From contig DGTK01000015.1 in the NCBI GenBank assembly GCA_002393735.1, positions 161,431-225,430 on the forward strand: a stretch of 64,000 bases of DNA, read 5' to 3'. Source of the DNA: Lachnospiraceae bacterium UBA4338. Its GTDB lineage: Bacteria; Bacillota; Clostridia; Lachnospirales; Lachnospiraceae. The position numbers and the translations under genes were made by a program. Below, in pieces: positions 33,993-42,171 of this stretch; the stretch's first letter is position 1; each line of letters opens with the position of its first letter. The notes under the pieces were generated by a model, which ran no database searches, was not told the origin of the DNA, and was given only the letters and a program-made list of their open reading frames with translations.

Positions 33993-34021
33993 TTGACACA
34001 AATGGCGTAAAATGGCATAAT
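33993..34021 (+). promoter_or_regulatory. Strong promoter of the FIST-chemoreceptor operon
   Basis: TTGACA (33993-33998), 17-nt spacer, CATAAT (34016-34021). Near-consensus housekeeping promoter about 60 nt before the FIST gene. Confidence 0.85.
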
Positions 34022-34083
34022 TAAAGGTGTGTTACAGGTATGGGGGACCGATGAAATAATACAAAACTGGGGGTATGAATTTA

Positions 34084-35136
34084 ATGAAACAGTCTTTTAT
34101 CAAAAGTGATTCCGGAAATCTTAAGGAAGTCCTTAGGAATGTGTCTGATCCGGATGCTCTTATAATGATATCCAACAGTGATCAATTTAATGAACATGTA
34201 GATTTACTTGAGAAGACTTTCCCTAATGTCCCAAGCATTGCCGGCGTAGGTCATTTCTATGGTAAGACCATCAGAGAAGGCGGCGTTGGACTTATAATTT
34301 TGCAGGGTGTTGAGGCAGCGGCAGGTCTTATGACTCACGCCAAGGATATGCCGGTTCACGACATAGACACACTTCTTAGGAACATGTCGAAGATTGGCGC
34401 TAACGCAGCAAATACAGTATGCATCGATATCTGTACAGGCAATGATGCCGTGGTTTTAACCACAATGAGCAGCGCTCTTAATAAAGCGGGAGTTTCACTT
34501 ATCGGAGGAACATCCATGGATGCAAAGGTTTCAGCCAATGGCGAGGTTAATGATGACGCTGATGCCTATATTTTGATTAAGAATAAAGGCGGCAGGGTTA
34601 AGGTTTATAAAGAGAATATTTACAGACCTCTTGATGATGAAACCTTCGTTGCCAGTGAAACCAATAAGGCAGAGTACTATGTTGGCAAGCTTAACGGCAG
34701 ACCGGCACTTGATGTATATAAAGAGCACCTTGGAGTTGGTGATGATGCCATGGCAACCCAGACCTTCACTAACCCACTTGGCAAAATCACCGGCGACGAT
34801 ATTCGAATCATATCCATTAGAGAAGTTGTAGGAAACGGTATGAGTTTCTACAGACAGGTTAACGATTCAGATATCCTTTGCTTTTTGGATATTAAGGATT
34901 ATAAGGCAATTGTTAAGCAGACAGTCAGCGATATTAAATCTGATTTCTCACATATTTCCGGTGTAATATCCGTTAACTGTGCATTCAGACATATATTATT
35001 TACACAGAATAATTTCATGGATCAGTATCTTGATATCATGTCCGATTTGGGAAGTCACTGTGGATTTGTTGGTAATGGCGAACATTTCAACGATCAGTTT
35101 ATAAATCAGTCCATGTCATGCGTGGTATTTGAATAG
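34084..35136 (+). CDS. FIST-domain sensory protein
   Basis: 350 residues. The start at 34084 is 10 nt after GGGGG; an ATG 9 nt earlier sits almost on that site. FIST_N pattern: DPDALIMISN, then SIAGVGHFYG and GVGLIIL; FIST_C pattern near the end: CGFVGNGEHFNDQFINQSM, close to the GxxxYGEh...NqT consensus. FIST proteins are soluble sensors, proposed to bind small ligands such as amino acids, often encoded with chemotaxis or GGDEF proteins. Here two chemoreceptor genes follow at 10 and 11 nt. Confidence 0.8.
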   Translation: MKQSFIKSDSGNLKEVLRNVSDPDALIMISNSDQFNEHVDLLEKTFPNVPSIAGVGHFYGKTIREGGVGLIILQGVEAAAGLMTHAKDMPVHDIDTLLRNMSKIGANAANTVCIDICTGNDAVVLTTMSSALNKAGVSLIGGTSMDAKVSANGEVNDDADAYILIKNKGGRVKVYKENIYRPLDDETFVASETNKAEYYVGKLNGRPALDVYKEHLGVGDDAMATQTFTNPLGKITGDDIRIISIREVVGNGMSFYRQVNDSDILCFLDIKDYKAIVKQTVSDIKSDFSHISGVISVNCAFRHILFTQNNFMDQYLDIMSDLGSHCGFVGNGEHFNDQFINQSMSCVVFE

Positions 35137-35146
35137 GAGGGTACAT

Positions 35147-36094
35147 ATGGCTTTTGGCAAGAAAAAAGTAATCGTAAGTCAGAGCGGGGGAAGTATTCGA
35201 GGAAAAAATAATGATTATACGCCTATTCTTCATGTGGCAGACAGCATCAAGGAGTATCAGGGCGAACTGGTTACAAAGGAAGTTGCAACCATTAATGAAC
35301 TTAAGAATATAAGCGAGTCTTTCGAAGATGTACTGGGAAGAGACATTGAACTTAAGACTCAGATGGATAAGTTTAGTAATTCACTTGAAGAACTGATTTC
35401 TTCATCAGACCAGATTAATGTTGTAAAGACTGATATCGCAGAAAGTGTAGGCCTTGCACAGGAGAAACTTGATGAATTAAATGCAAGTTCTGAAGAACTT
35501 AAGACACGTATAGATGATATTGAAAACGTATTCAAGTCTCTTCAGGATTCAGTAGATTCCATTTCAAGAAGCATGGTTCAGATTGTATCAATTGCCAACC
35601 AGACCAATATGCTTGCGTTAAATGCTTCAATTGAGGCGGCGAGAGCCGGTGAGCAGGGTAAAGGTTTTGCGGTAGTTGCTGAGCAGGTTAAGGATCTTGC
35701 TGGACAGATTAAGGGTCTTGTTGCATCTGTTGAAACCAGTATCAAGGAAGTTAATGCAGGTACAGAGAATCTTAATAATAATATTTCTGTAACCAATGGG
35801 GTTATTGAGAATAATGTAATTAAGGTTCAGGAAGCAACCGAATCTTTCGAGAAGATTAATGCTGCATCCAGGAAAACGGAAATTGTACAGAATAATATCA
35901 GAGAAACTGCAGTGGCTGCAAAGAATGACCTTGCAGTAGTTAATGATGAGTTCAAGGACATTGAGCGTAAATATGGCGATGTTAAGAAATATATAGAAAA
36001 AGCCAATAATCTTGGCACAACAAAGAGCGTTTTATTTGAGAATATCGATAATATGATTTCTCAGATTGAGCCTCTTGTAAAAAGTATGGAATAG
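35147..36094 (+). CDS. Soluble methyl-accepting chemotaxis protein
   Basis: 315 residues from the ATG behind GGAGGG. No membrane helix: a short basic N terminus, then one long coiled coil containing the receptor hairpin tip IVSIANQTNMLALNASIEAARAGEQGKGFAV (split by the usual residues near 145-175). This is the CheA/CheW contact region. Short N-terminal part without a ligand domain suggests it takes its input from another protein, plausibly the FIST protein encoded just before it. Confidence 0.88.
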   Translation: MAFGKKKVIVSQSGGSIRGKNNDYTPILHVADSIKEYQGELVTKEVATINELKNISESFEDVLGRDIELKTQMDKFSNSLEELISSSDQINVVKTDIAESVGLAQEKLDELNASSEELKTRIDDIENVFKSLQDSVDSISRSMVQIVSIANQTNMLALNASIEAARAGEQGKGFAVVAEQVKDLAGQIKGLVASVETSIKEVNAGTENLNNNISVTNGVIENNVIKVQEATESFEKINAASRKTEIVQNNIRETAVAAKNDLAVVNDEFKDIERKYGDVKKYIEKANNLGTTKSVLFENIDNMISQIEPLVKSME

Positions 36095-36105
36095 AGGATG
36101 GAGCT

Positions 36106-37776
36106 ATGAAAAAGTTATCATTTAAAAATGCATTAATGCTCTTCGCAATTCTTCCGGTAATTGTTGCTGTTTTTTCTCTGGCATTTCTTAGTATGTTTTA
36201 CATGAAAACCAGTTTGGAAAAGAGAGTAAAGCAGACCTTGAGAGTGGCGGCAGTGGATCTGGCAGAGTATTATGAATATGACCTTATTAACGAGAATGAT
36301 CTTACGGATGGCTGGGTGACATATGATTCGGAATTTTTGGATCACCTTAAAAAGGCAGATATTGATTTGACATTATTTAAGGGAGATACAAGATTTTGCA
36401 CATCTATTTTGGATGAGACAGGGTCGAGAATTGAAGGAACCAAGGCATCCGATGAAGTGATTGAAGCGGTAATAAACGGTGATGAGGACTTCTATTCCGA
36501 TGATGTGGTTATTAACGGGGTTGATTACTATGTTTATTATGTACCTCTTCACGGATCAGACGGCAGGGTTGTGGGTATGGCCTTCGCAGGGGCAACATGC
36601 TCACAGGTTAACAAGTCCCTCAACAATATGATGATAGTCATCATGAGTATCTCGGTTATCCTGATTATATTTGTGAATATTATCAGTTTCTTTATTGCTT
36701 CCAAGATTGCCAAGCCAATCAAGCTTAGCAGTAATGCTCTTGCCAAAATTGCCAACGGTAATCTTTCGGTGGAGACCAAAATTCATTCCGGATTAAAGGA
36801 AACCGGTGATCTGGTTATGAGCCTTAATGTTCTTAAGAATAAACTTAATGACATAATCGGCAACATCAGGGAAGTCAGCGTACAGTTAAATGAAGATTCC
36901 AATAATGTTAACTCTCTTTCGGTATCTTCAGCAGAGAGTTCAAATCAGATTTCATCTGCAATGGAAGACTTAGCCAATGCGGCAACCCACATGACTCAGA
37001 ATGTGGAAGATATCAATATGCAGGTTACTCATATGAATAATACCATTGACGTATTGTCTGACAGTTCCAATACACTGGCTGTATCATCAGATAATATTCA
37101 GAAAGCCAATGGTGATGCGGCTGAATATATTAACAGGGTTTCCAAATCTTCAGAACAGAGTGTTGAAGCAGTTAATGATATTACCAGGCAGATTACAGAA
37201 ACCAACGCATCCATTGCCAAGATTAAGGATGCCGTTGAAATTATTACATCAATTGCCAACCAGACCAATCTTCTTTCACTTAATGCTTCAATTGAGGCGG
37301 CAAGAGCAGGAGAAGCGGGCAAGGGTTTTGCAGTTGTTGCTGCTGAGATTGGTAACCTGTCAGCACAGTCCAACAGTTCTGCCACAGAGATTAAGAATAC
37401 TGTGGAAGAGATTGTTGAGAAGTCTGAACAGTCTGTTGTTCTTTCCAAGAGAGTATCAAGCCTTATTGAAGAAGAACAGAAATATATCAGTGATACATTA
37501 AATAAGTTTAATATTCTTAATAATGAAATCAGTGATTCCTTAGAGAAGATTAATCTTGTTTCCGAGAATACCAAGGCTCTTGAAGAGATTAAAGAGAATA
37601 TTACAAAAGCAGTTCAGGAACTCAGCGCCATCTCTGAAGAGAATGCTGCATCCAATGAGGAAGTAAGCGCATCAGTTACTGGCATTGCAGATTCCATTGA
37701 ACAGATTAAGGACAGCTCTGATGTAACGAAGAGTAATGCCAATAACTTGGTTGATGTAATCGGTTATTTTAAATAA
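36106..37776 (+). CDS. Membrane methyl-accepting chemotaxis protein with single Cache domain
   Basis: 556 residues. First membrane helix about 10-32, extracytoplasmic sCache-like domain about 33-170 (TLFKGDTRFCTSILDETGSRIEGTKAS split around residues 88-114), second helix about 174-196, HAMP domain, then the signalling coiled coil with ITSIANQTNLLSLNASIEAARAG near residue 380. The small periplasmic-type domain usually binds carboxylates or amine ligands; specificity unknown. Last gene of the FIST operon; a terminator follows. Confidence 0.9.
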   Translation: MKKLSFKNALMLFAILPVIVAVFSLAFLSMFYMKTSLEKRVKQTLRVAAVDLAEYYEYDLINENDLTDGWVTYDSEFLDHLKKADIDLTLFKGDTRFCTSILDETGSRIEGTKASDEVIEAVINGDEDFYSDDVVINGVDYYVYYVPLHGSDGRVVGMAFAGATCSQVNKSLNNMMIVIMSISVILIIFVNIISFFIASKIAKPIKLSSNALAKIANGNLSVETKIHSGLKETGDLVMSLNVLKNKLNDIIGNIREVSVQLNEDSNNVNSLSVSSAESSNQISSAMEDLANAATHMTQNVEDINMQVTHMNNTIDVLSDSSNTLAVSSDNIQKANGDAAEYINRVSKSSEQSVEAVNDITRQITETNASIAKIKDAVEIITSIANQTNLLSLNASIEAARAGEAGKGFAVVAAEIGNLSAQSNSSATEIKNTVEEIVEKSEQSVVLSKRVSSLIEEEQKYISDTLNKFNILNNEISDSLEKINLVSENTKALEEIKENITKAVQELSAISEENAASNEEVSASVTGIADSIEQIKDSSDVTKSNANNLVDVIGYFK

Positions 37777-37802
37777 CAGGAAAGAAATAATAAAAGACAG
37801 GG

Positions 37803-37829
37803 AGGCACCTTAAATAAAGGTGCCTTCTT
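37803..37829 (+). terminator. Intrinsic terminator after the chemoreceptor genes
   Basis: AGGCACCTT / AAGGTGCCT, perfect 9-bp stem with loop AAATA, followed by TCTTAACTT (weak T-tract). Confidence 0.75.
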
Positions 37830-37845
37830 AACTTATGGGATATGT

Positions 37846-38436
37846 ATGAAAGATAAGAAGACTTATTATGTTGAAGGTATAGAGGTTGACATAATTCCTT
37901 GCAAGCGTAAAAGTTACGGCTTAAGAATCTCGGAAGATCTGAAAGTGTCTGTCAGATTTCCTTATTACAGGTCTTATGCTTCTGCCTGTAAATTCGCAGA
38001 TGAGCAAAAAGAATGGATAGTAAAACACTATGAGAAGATGATGCTTAAGGCGAAGGAATATGAAGAGAATAAAGAAGAACCCTATACTGATGAAGACATT
38101 AAATGGATGACAGGGGAGGCTAAAAAGATAATCCCTAAGCTTGTAGAAAGGTATGCTTCGTTAATGGGAGTTACCTTTGGAAGAATAACCATAAGGCATC
38201 AAAAGAGCCGCTGGGGCAGTTGTTCAGCAAAGGGAAATCTTAACTTTAACTGCCTTCTTATGCTGACGCCTCCTGAGTGCGTTGAGTATGTGGTAGTGCA
38301 TGAACTGTGCCACAGAAAATATATGAACCATTCCAGGGCTTTCTGGGCAGAGGTGGCAAAATACCAGCCAGATTACAGAAAGAATGAAGAATGGCTCAAA
38401 ACTAAAGGCAAATATATAATTGATGCTCTTGAATAG
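37846..38436 (+). CDS. YgjP/M48-type metallopeptidase (DUF45)
   Basis: 196 residues. C-terminal motif VVHELCHRKYMNHSRAFW with HExxH zinc ligands and a downstream His, preceded by the RWGSCS motif typical of the YgjP/WLM/SprT-like group. Members have been described as metal-dependent hydrolases, one as a UTP pyrophosphatase; the substrate here is unknown. It ends one base before the end of the convergent dehydrogenase gene, with no terminator between. Confidence 0.85.
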   Translation: MKDKKTYYVEGIEVDIIPCKRKSYGLRISEDLKVSVRFPYYRSYASACKFADEQKEWIVKHYEKMMLKAKEYEENKEEPYTDEDIKWMTGEAKKIIPKLVERYASLMGVTFGRITIRHQKSRWGSCSAKGNLNFNCLLMLTPPECVEYVVVHELCHRKYMNHSRAFWAEVAKYQPDYRKNEEWLKTKGKYIIDALE

Positions 38437-38437
38437 C

Positions 38438-39154
38438 TTACTGCCAGCCTCCGTCCATGGTAATAACCTGACCTGTAAGATAGGAAGGTGAAGAAATGAT
38501 ATGGTATGTAAGTTCGGCTACTTCCATAGTAGTGCCGGCTCTTCCCATAGGGATTTCTTCATATAGATTATTTAACTCATCTTTGGAAAGATGGTTATTC
38601 ATCTTTGTATCGATTAAACCAGGGGCTATGGCATTAACGCTGATGCCTGACGGGGCCACTTCTTTGGCCAGTGCTTTTACAAAGCCGTTTAAGCCTGCTT
38701 TGGAGGCAGAATAGGCAACTTCCATGGAAGCCCCTGTATTGCCCCATACGGATGAAATAAAGAGCATGCGGCCATTACCCTTGGCTATCATCTTAGGAAG
38801 AAAGGCTTTGCTTAAGTTAAAACAGGAAGTTAAATTGACAGATATTATCCTGTTCCATTCATCAGGAGTCATATCCTGAATAAGACCTATGTGGGATATG
38901 CCTGCTGCATGAACAATAATATCTATGTCCAAATTAGCCAGCCTTTCAGATACTGCCTGATAATCAGAAAGGTCACACTTAATGACGGTATACTGGCAGG
39001 TTGGGACTTCAGCTGAAATTCTGAAGATAAGATCAGTTGCGGCTGCCGAATTACTGAAACACGTAAGAATTAAATTATAGCCTTCCCTGGCCAGTTTAAG
39101 GGCTATGGCTTTTCCTATGTCTCCGCTTGCTCCAGTTAATAAAACCCAACTCAT
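38438..39154 (-). CDS. Short-chain dehydrogenase/reductase (FabG-like)
   Basis: 238 residues on the minus strand. NADP-binding GASGDIGKAIA at residues 8-18, catalytic Ser in FISSVWG, YSASK (Tyr-x3-Lys) and the C-terminal LTGQVITMDGGW of 3-oxoacyl-ACP reductase-like enzymes. An SD GAGG lies 7 nt before the ATG. A stand-alone FabG paralogue outside a fab cluster; the substrate may not be acyl-ACP. Divergent from trxB across 144 nt containing a perfect palindrome. Confidence 0.88.
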   Translation of the reverse strand: MSWVLLTGASGDIGKAIALKLAREGYNLILTCFSNSAAATDLIFRISAEVPTCQYTVIKCDLSDYQAVSERLANLDIDIIVHAAGISHIGLIQDMTPDEWNRIISVNLTSCFNLSKAFLPKMIAKGNGRMLFISSVWGNTGASMEVAYSASKAGLNGFVKALAKEVAPSGISVNAIAPGLIDTKMNNHLSKDELNNLYEEIPMGRAGTTMEVAELTYHIISSPSYLTGQVITMDGGWQ

Positions 39155-39210
39155 ATTCTACCTCACTTCTGTTGACCTTAAATGTCTTAATTGTTATGAT
39201 GTAATAGTGC

Positions 39211-39228
39211 GTGAATGAATTCATTCAC
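39211..39228. promoter_or_regulatory. Perfect 18-bp palindrome, operator candidate
   Basis: GTGAATGAATTCATTCAC in the divergent region between the dehydrogenase gene and trxB. It overlaps TTCACC (39224-39229), which with TATTAT (39246-39251, 16-nt spacer) forms a plausible trxB promoter. The half-site TGAATGA is like that of TetR-family FadR of Bacillus but with a different centre. Confidence 0.6.
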
Positions 39229-39251
39229 CAAGTATTATTATAGAATATTAT
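39224..39251 (+). promoter_or_regulatory. Probable trxB promoter
   Basis: TTCACC-N16-TATTAT, 48 nt before the start codon; its -35 lies in the right half of the palindrome. Confidence 0.45.
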
Positions 39252-39298
39252 ACGAAAATATGGCAAGAATTTTAGCTTTTTGAAAGGAGTTATATATT

Positions 39299-40207
39299 AT
39301 GAAGGATTTGGTTATTATTGGAGCAGGACCTGCCGGTCTTTCAGCGGGAATCTATGCTCAAAGAGCAGGACTTGACGCAATACTCTTGGAGAAAGAATAT
39401 ATTGCAGGAGGTCAGGTCGTAAATACATATGAAGTTGCCAATTATCCGGGACTTAACGGAATATCGGGCGCTGATCTTTCAGAGAAATTTGAAGAGCATT
39501 TCAAGGCGCTTGGCGGCGTAAGTGTTACGGACGAAGTTGTTTCAATAGAAGAAAATGACGGTAATTACAAGGTAGTCTGTGAGAATGAAACCTATGATAC
39601 AAAGGGCGTAATCTTAGCGCTTGGTGCAACACATGCTCATCTTGGATGCAAGGGAGAGGAAGAATTCGCCGGAATGGGCGTATCTTACTGTGCAACCTGC
39701 GACGGTGCTTTTTTCAGAGGCAAGGATGTTGCAGTAGTAGGTGGCGGTGATGTGGCCGTGGAGGATGCGATTTTCTTAGCGAGAATCTGCCGTAAGGTTT
39801 ATATCATTCACAGAAGGGATGAGTTCAGGGCAGTAGCTTCACTTGTTAATGAACTTAAGTCCTACGAGAATGTCGAATTTGTATATGACAGCGTGGTTAC
39901 GGAAATTCAGGGTGATAACAAGGTAAGTGCTGTGGCTGTTAATAATAAGAAGACAGGCGAGAATAAGACAATTGAAGTAAGCGGCGTCTTCATTGCAGTT
40001 GGTATTATTCCTACATCAGATAAGTTCCAGGCCTTCGTTGAGACAGATGAGAAGGGTTATATTGTGGCAGGAGAGGACTGCAGAACAAGTAAGGAAAGAA
40101 TCTATGCCTGCGGTGATGTAAGAGGAAAGCAGCTTAGACAGATCATTACGGCAGCAGCTGATGGTGCCAATGCCATAACAAGTTTCAGTGCAGATATAAA
40201 TAAGTAA
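39299..40207 (+). CDS. trxB: Thioredoxin reductase
   Basis: 302 residues. FAD site GAGPAGLSAGIYA (8-20), redox pair CATC (SYCATCDGAFF) near residue 134, NADPH site VVGGGDVAVEDA and FAD-closing ACGDVR near the end. Length and motifs are those of the low-molecular-weight bacterial enzyme that reduces thioredoxin in the cytosol. AAAGGAG before ATG. Thioredoxin itself is not adjacent. Confidence 0.93.
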   Translation: MKDLVIIGAGPAGLSAGIYAQRAGLDAILLEKEYIAGGQVVNTYEVANYPGLNGISGADLSEKFEEHFKALGGVSVTDEVVSIEENDGNYKVVCENETYDTKGVILALGATHAHLGCKGEEEFAGMGVSYCATCDGAFFRGKDVAVVGGGDVAVEDAIFLARICRKVYIIHRRDEFRAVASLVNELKSYENVEFVYDSVVTEIQGDNKVSAVAVNNKKTGENKTIEVSGVFIAVGIIPTSDKFQAFVETDEKGYIVAGEDCRTSKERIYACGDVRGKQLRQIITAAADGANAITSFSADINK

Positions 40208-40221
40208 GAGTAGTGCAAAAT

Positions 40222-40289
40222 AAAGCCCGAAGAGATTTGTGGATATGTTAATTTTTTAACATATTATGTAAATCTTTTTGGGCTTTTTA
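40222..40289 (+). terminator. Long terminator after trxB
   Basis: AAAGCCC at 40222-40228 pairs with GGGCTTT at 40280-40286, extended inward by G-U-rich pairing (GAAGAGATTT with AAATCTTTTT) and an inner stem ATATGTTAA/TTAACATAT; TTTTAT follows. Confidence 0.85.
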
Positions 40290-40302
40290 TGTGAACTAAG
40301 TG

Positions 40303-40331
40303 TTGACAAAATGTGCATAAAATGATATTCT
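40303..40331 (+). promoter_or_regulatory. Strong promoter of the NlpC/P60 gene
   Basis: TTGACA (40303-40308), 17-nt spacer, TATTCT (40326-40331). Transcript start expected near 40338, giving a leader of about 155 nt. Confidence 0.85.
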
Positions 40332-40356
40332 AAACAGGAAATGTAACAAAATCGTA

Positions 40357-40455
40357 ACATTTTACAGAGAAACTAAATAGCGCTAAATGCTGTAGTTAAA
40401 AGGAGTTAACGGGGTATGGTGGTTTGGCATTTAGGGTTTAGCGGACGTAAAATGT
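40357..40455 (+). promoter_or_regulatory. Structured 5' leader of the NlpC/P60 gene, riboswitch-like layout
   Basis: A closing 9-bp stem ACATTTTAC (40357-40365) with GTAAAATGT (40447-40455) encloses two alternative inner pairings of the same arm: CGCTAAA (40381-40387) with TTTAGCG (40437-40443), or CTAAATGC (40383-40390) with GCATTTAG (40427-40434). A small stem GTTAA/TTAAC holds AAGGAG in its loop. It does not match the conserved core of the c-di-AMP (ydaO) or c-di-GMP riboswitches as I know them. Confidence 0.5.
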
Positions 40456-40457
40456 AA
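40416..40457 (+). CDS. Possible 13-residue leader peptide
   Basis: ATG at 40416 lies 10 nt after AAGGAG (40400-40405) and opens a frame MVVWHLGFSGRKM ending TAA at 40455-40457, inside the structured leader and 35 nt before the main ATG. Ribosome transit through it would melt the 3' arms of the leader stems. It may be chance. Confidence 0.35.
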   Translation: MVVWHLGFSGRKM

Positions 40458-40492
40458 AAATTGTGTTTGAAGGTATTTTGGAAAATTTTATT

Positions 40493-42115
40493 ATGAGACG
40501 TACTAAATTATTAACAGGTTGTGCTTTAATAGCAGTAGCAGCGTTAATCGTTAGTTTAAATTTGAATTCAATGGAAGTTAAGGCTGGTTCCTTAGGTAAG
40601 ATGATGCCGGCAGCAGGTGCAGCAGTTGTACTTGGCGAAGGCGGTTCTTATGACGTAGTTGAGGCAGAGATTGCTGAAGAAGCTAAAGAATATAAGCTTA
40701 GCGTGGGAGCAGAAGTAACTACCAATCTTGAGAATATCATTGTTGATTCAACAGTTATCAGTTCAACTAATTTACCGGCTACCGTAGTTGGTGATGCAAC
40801 AAGCCAGGTAGCAACTGCAGTATCAGCTGAGGTATCCACTCCTGTAGAGGATACGCAGGCTGCAAGTACTGTTCCTGAAGGAAGCGCAGTTTTAACTGAG
40901 GCTCCTGTTCAGGCTGCTGAAACAGTTCCGGCTGCACAGGAAACAGTTCCGGCGGGGATTTATACAGCTCCATTGGTTGGAACTGGGGCACCAGCTTCAG
41001 CGGACGTTGCAAGCGTTGTTGAATCAGGAATTACAGCAGACAGCGTATCAGTATTAAATGATGCAGCAAGCCAGGTTGAAGAGCCAACATCATTAGTTCT
41101 TTCAGCAGGAAGCGCAGCAGATACAGATGTGGTTGTTGAGCAAAAAGAAGTTGCCCAGACAACAGCTGAGGAAGAAGAAGACATCACCAATTATTTCACA
41201 AACCTTGTTATCGCTCAGGTTAACAACTATGTTAATGTAAGAGCAGAGAACAATACAGAGAGTGAAGTTGTTGGTAAGTTATATGATAAGTCAGTAGGCG
41301 ACCTTCTTGAAGAGAAGGACGGCTGGTATAAGATTACATCCGGTAATGTTACAGGTTATGTTAGTGCAGATTACTGTGTTACCGGTGAAGAAGCTGCAGC
41401 GATGGTTGATGAAGTAGGAACCAGAATTGCTACAGTTAATACAACAACACTTAAGGTTCGTCAGGATCCTTCAACAGATTCTCCGGTACTTGGTCTTGTA
41501 CCAATTGCAGAAGAACTTGTTGTTACCGAAGAGTTAGATGGATGGGTTAAGGTTTCCATCGAAGAAGGTGACGGATATGTTTCTGATGAATATGTTGATT
41601 TAAGAACAGATTTCGTACATGCTGAATCAAAAGAAGAAGAGGAAGCAAGACTTGCAGCTGAAGAGGCAGCAAGACAGGCAGCTCGTAAGGCAGCAGCCGC
41701 TGCAGCCGCAGCCAAGAAGCCAAGTTCTTCAGGTTCAGGTTCAACTACATATGCAGTATCTGGCGGAAGCGAAATGGGACAGCAGGTTGCTGAATATGCT
41801 CTTCAGTTCGTTGGTAACCCATATGTATATGGCGGATCAAGCTTAACAAATGGTACAGACTGCTCAGGTTTCGTAATGAGTGTATATGCTAACTTCGGTG
41901 TAAGCTTACCTCACTCATCAACATCTGACAGATCACAGGGTGCAGCAGTCGATGGACTTGCTAATGCACAGCCTGGTGACATCGTATGTTACTCAGGTCA
42001 CGTAGCACTCTACATTGGTAACAACCAGATAGTACATGCTTCTACAAGCAAGACAGGTATCATCGTATCACAGGCTGATTACAAGTCAGTACTTGCAGTA
42101 AGAAGAATCTTCTAA
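40493..42115 (+). CDS. Secreted SH3-domain NlpC/P60 cell-wall hydrolase
   Basis: 540 residues. The start is set by the signal peptide (MRRTKLLTGCALIAVAALIV), cleavable near residue 30; no strong SD is seen, and an in-frame GTG at 40463 is the alternative. Order: acidic Val/Thr/Ala-rich low-complexity region (about 35-230), SH3b repeat 1 (NVRAENNTESEVVG), SH3b repeat 2 (KVRQDPSTDSPVLG), Ala/Glu helical linker (about 380-408), then NlpC/P60 with DCSGF (Cys457), SGHVALY (His503) and IVHAS. Cuts peptidoglycan stem peptides, likely D-Glu-DAP bonds. Confidence 0.93.
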   Translation: MRRTKLLTGCALIAVAALIVSLNLNSMEVKAGSLGKMMPAAGAAVVLGEGGSYDVVEAEIAEEAKEYKLSVGAEVTTNLENIIVDSTVISSTNLPATVVGDATSQVATAVSAEVSTPVEDTQAASTVPEGSAVLTEAPVQAAETVPAAQETVPAGIYTAPLVGTGAPASADVASVVESGITADSVSVLNDAASQVEEPTSLVLSAGSAADTDVVVEQKEVAQTTAEEEEDITNYFTNLVIAQVNNYVNVRAENNTESEVVGKLYDKSVGDLLEEKDGWYKITSGNVTGYVSADYCVTGEEAAAMVDEVGTRIATVNTTTLKVRQDPSTDSPVLGLVPIAEELVVTEELDGWVKVSIEEGDGYVSDEYVDLRTDFVHAESKEEEEARLAAEEAARQAARKAAAAAAAAKKPSSSGSGSTTYAVSGGSEMGQQVAEYALQFVGNPYVYGGSSLTNGTDCSGFVMSVYANFGVSLPHSSTSDRSQGAAVDGLANAQPGDIVCYSGHVALYIGNNQIVHASTSKTGIIVSQADYKSVLAVRRIF

Positions 42116-42145
42116 TCAGATTAAAAATCTATATTTACAAATGTG

Positions 42146-42171
42146 CCCCGGGAGATAATCCCGGGGTTTTT
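42146..42171 (+). terminator. Intrinsic terminator after the NlpC/P60 gene
   Basis: CCCCGGGA / TCCCGGGG, perfect 8-bp GC-rich stem with loop GATAA and five T. Confidence 0.94.

Noticed and set aside
37046..37574. Long frames on both strands over the sCache chemoreceptor gene
   Set aside because: The repetitive coiled-coil coding sequence keeps other frames open; no independent features.
40357..40455. c-di-AMP (ydaO) or c-di-GMP riboswitch
   Set aside because: The conserved cores of these classes are not visible and the element is too short for ydaO; kept only as an unidentified structured leader.
40648..41744. Several reverse frames over the low-complexity and Ala/Glu parts of the NlpC/P60 gene
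   Set aside because: Low-complexity sequence gives long open antisense frames of simple composition; not genes.
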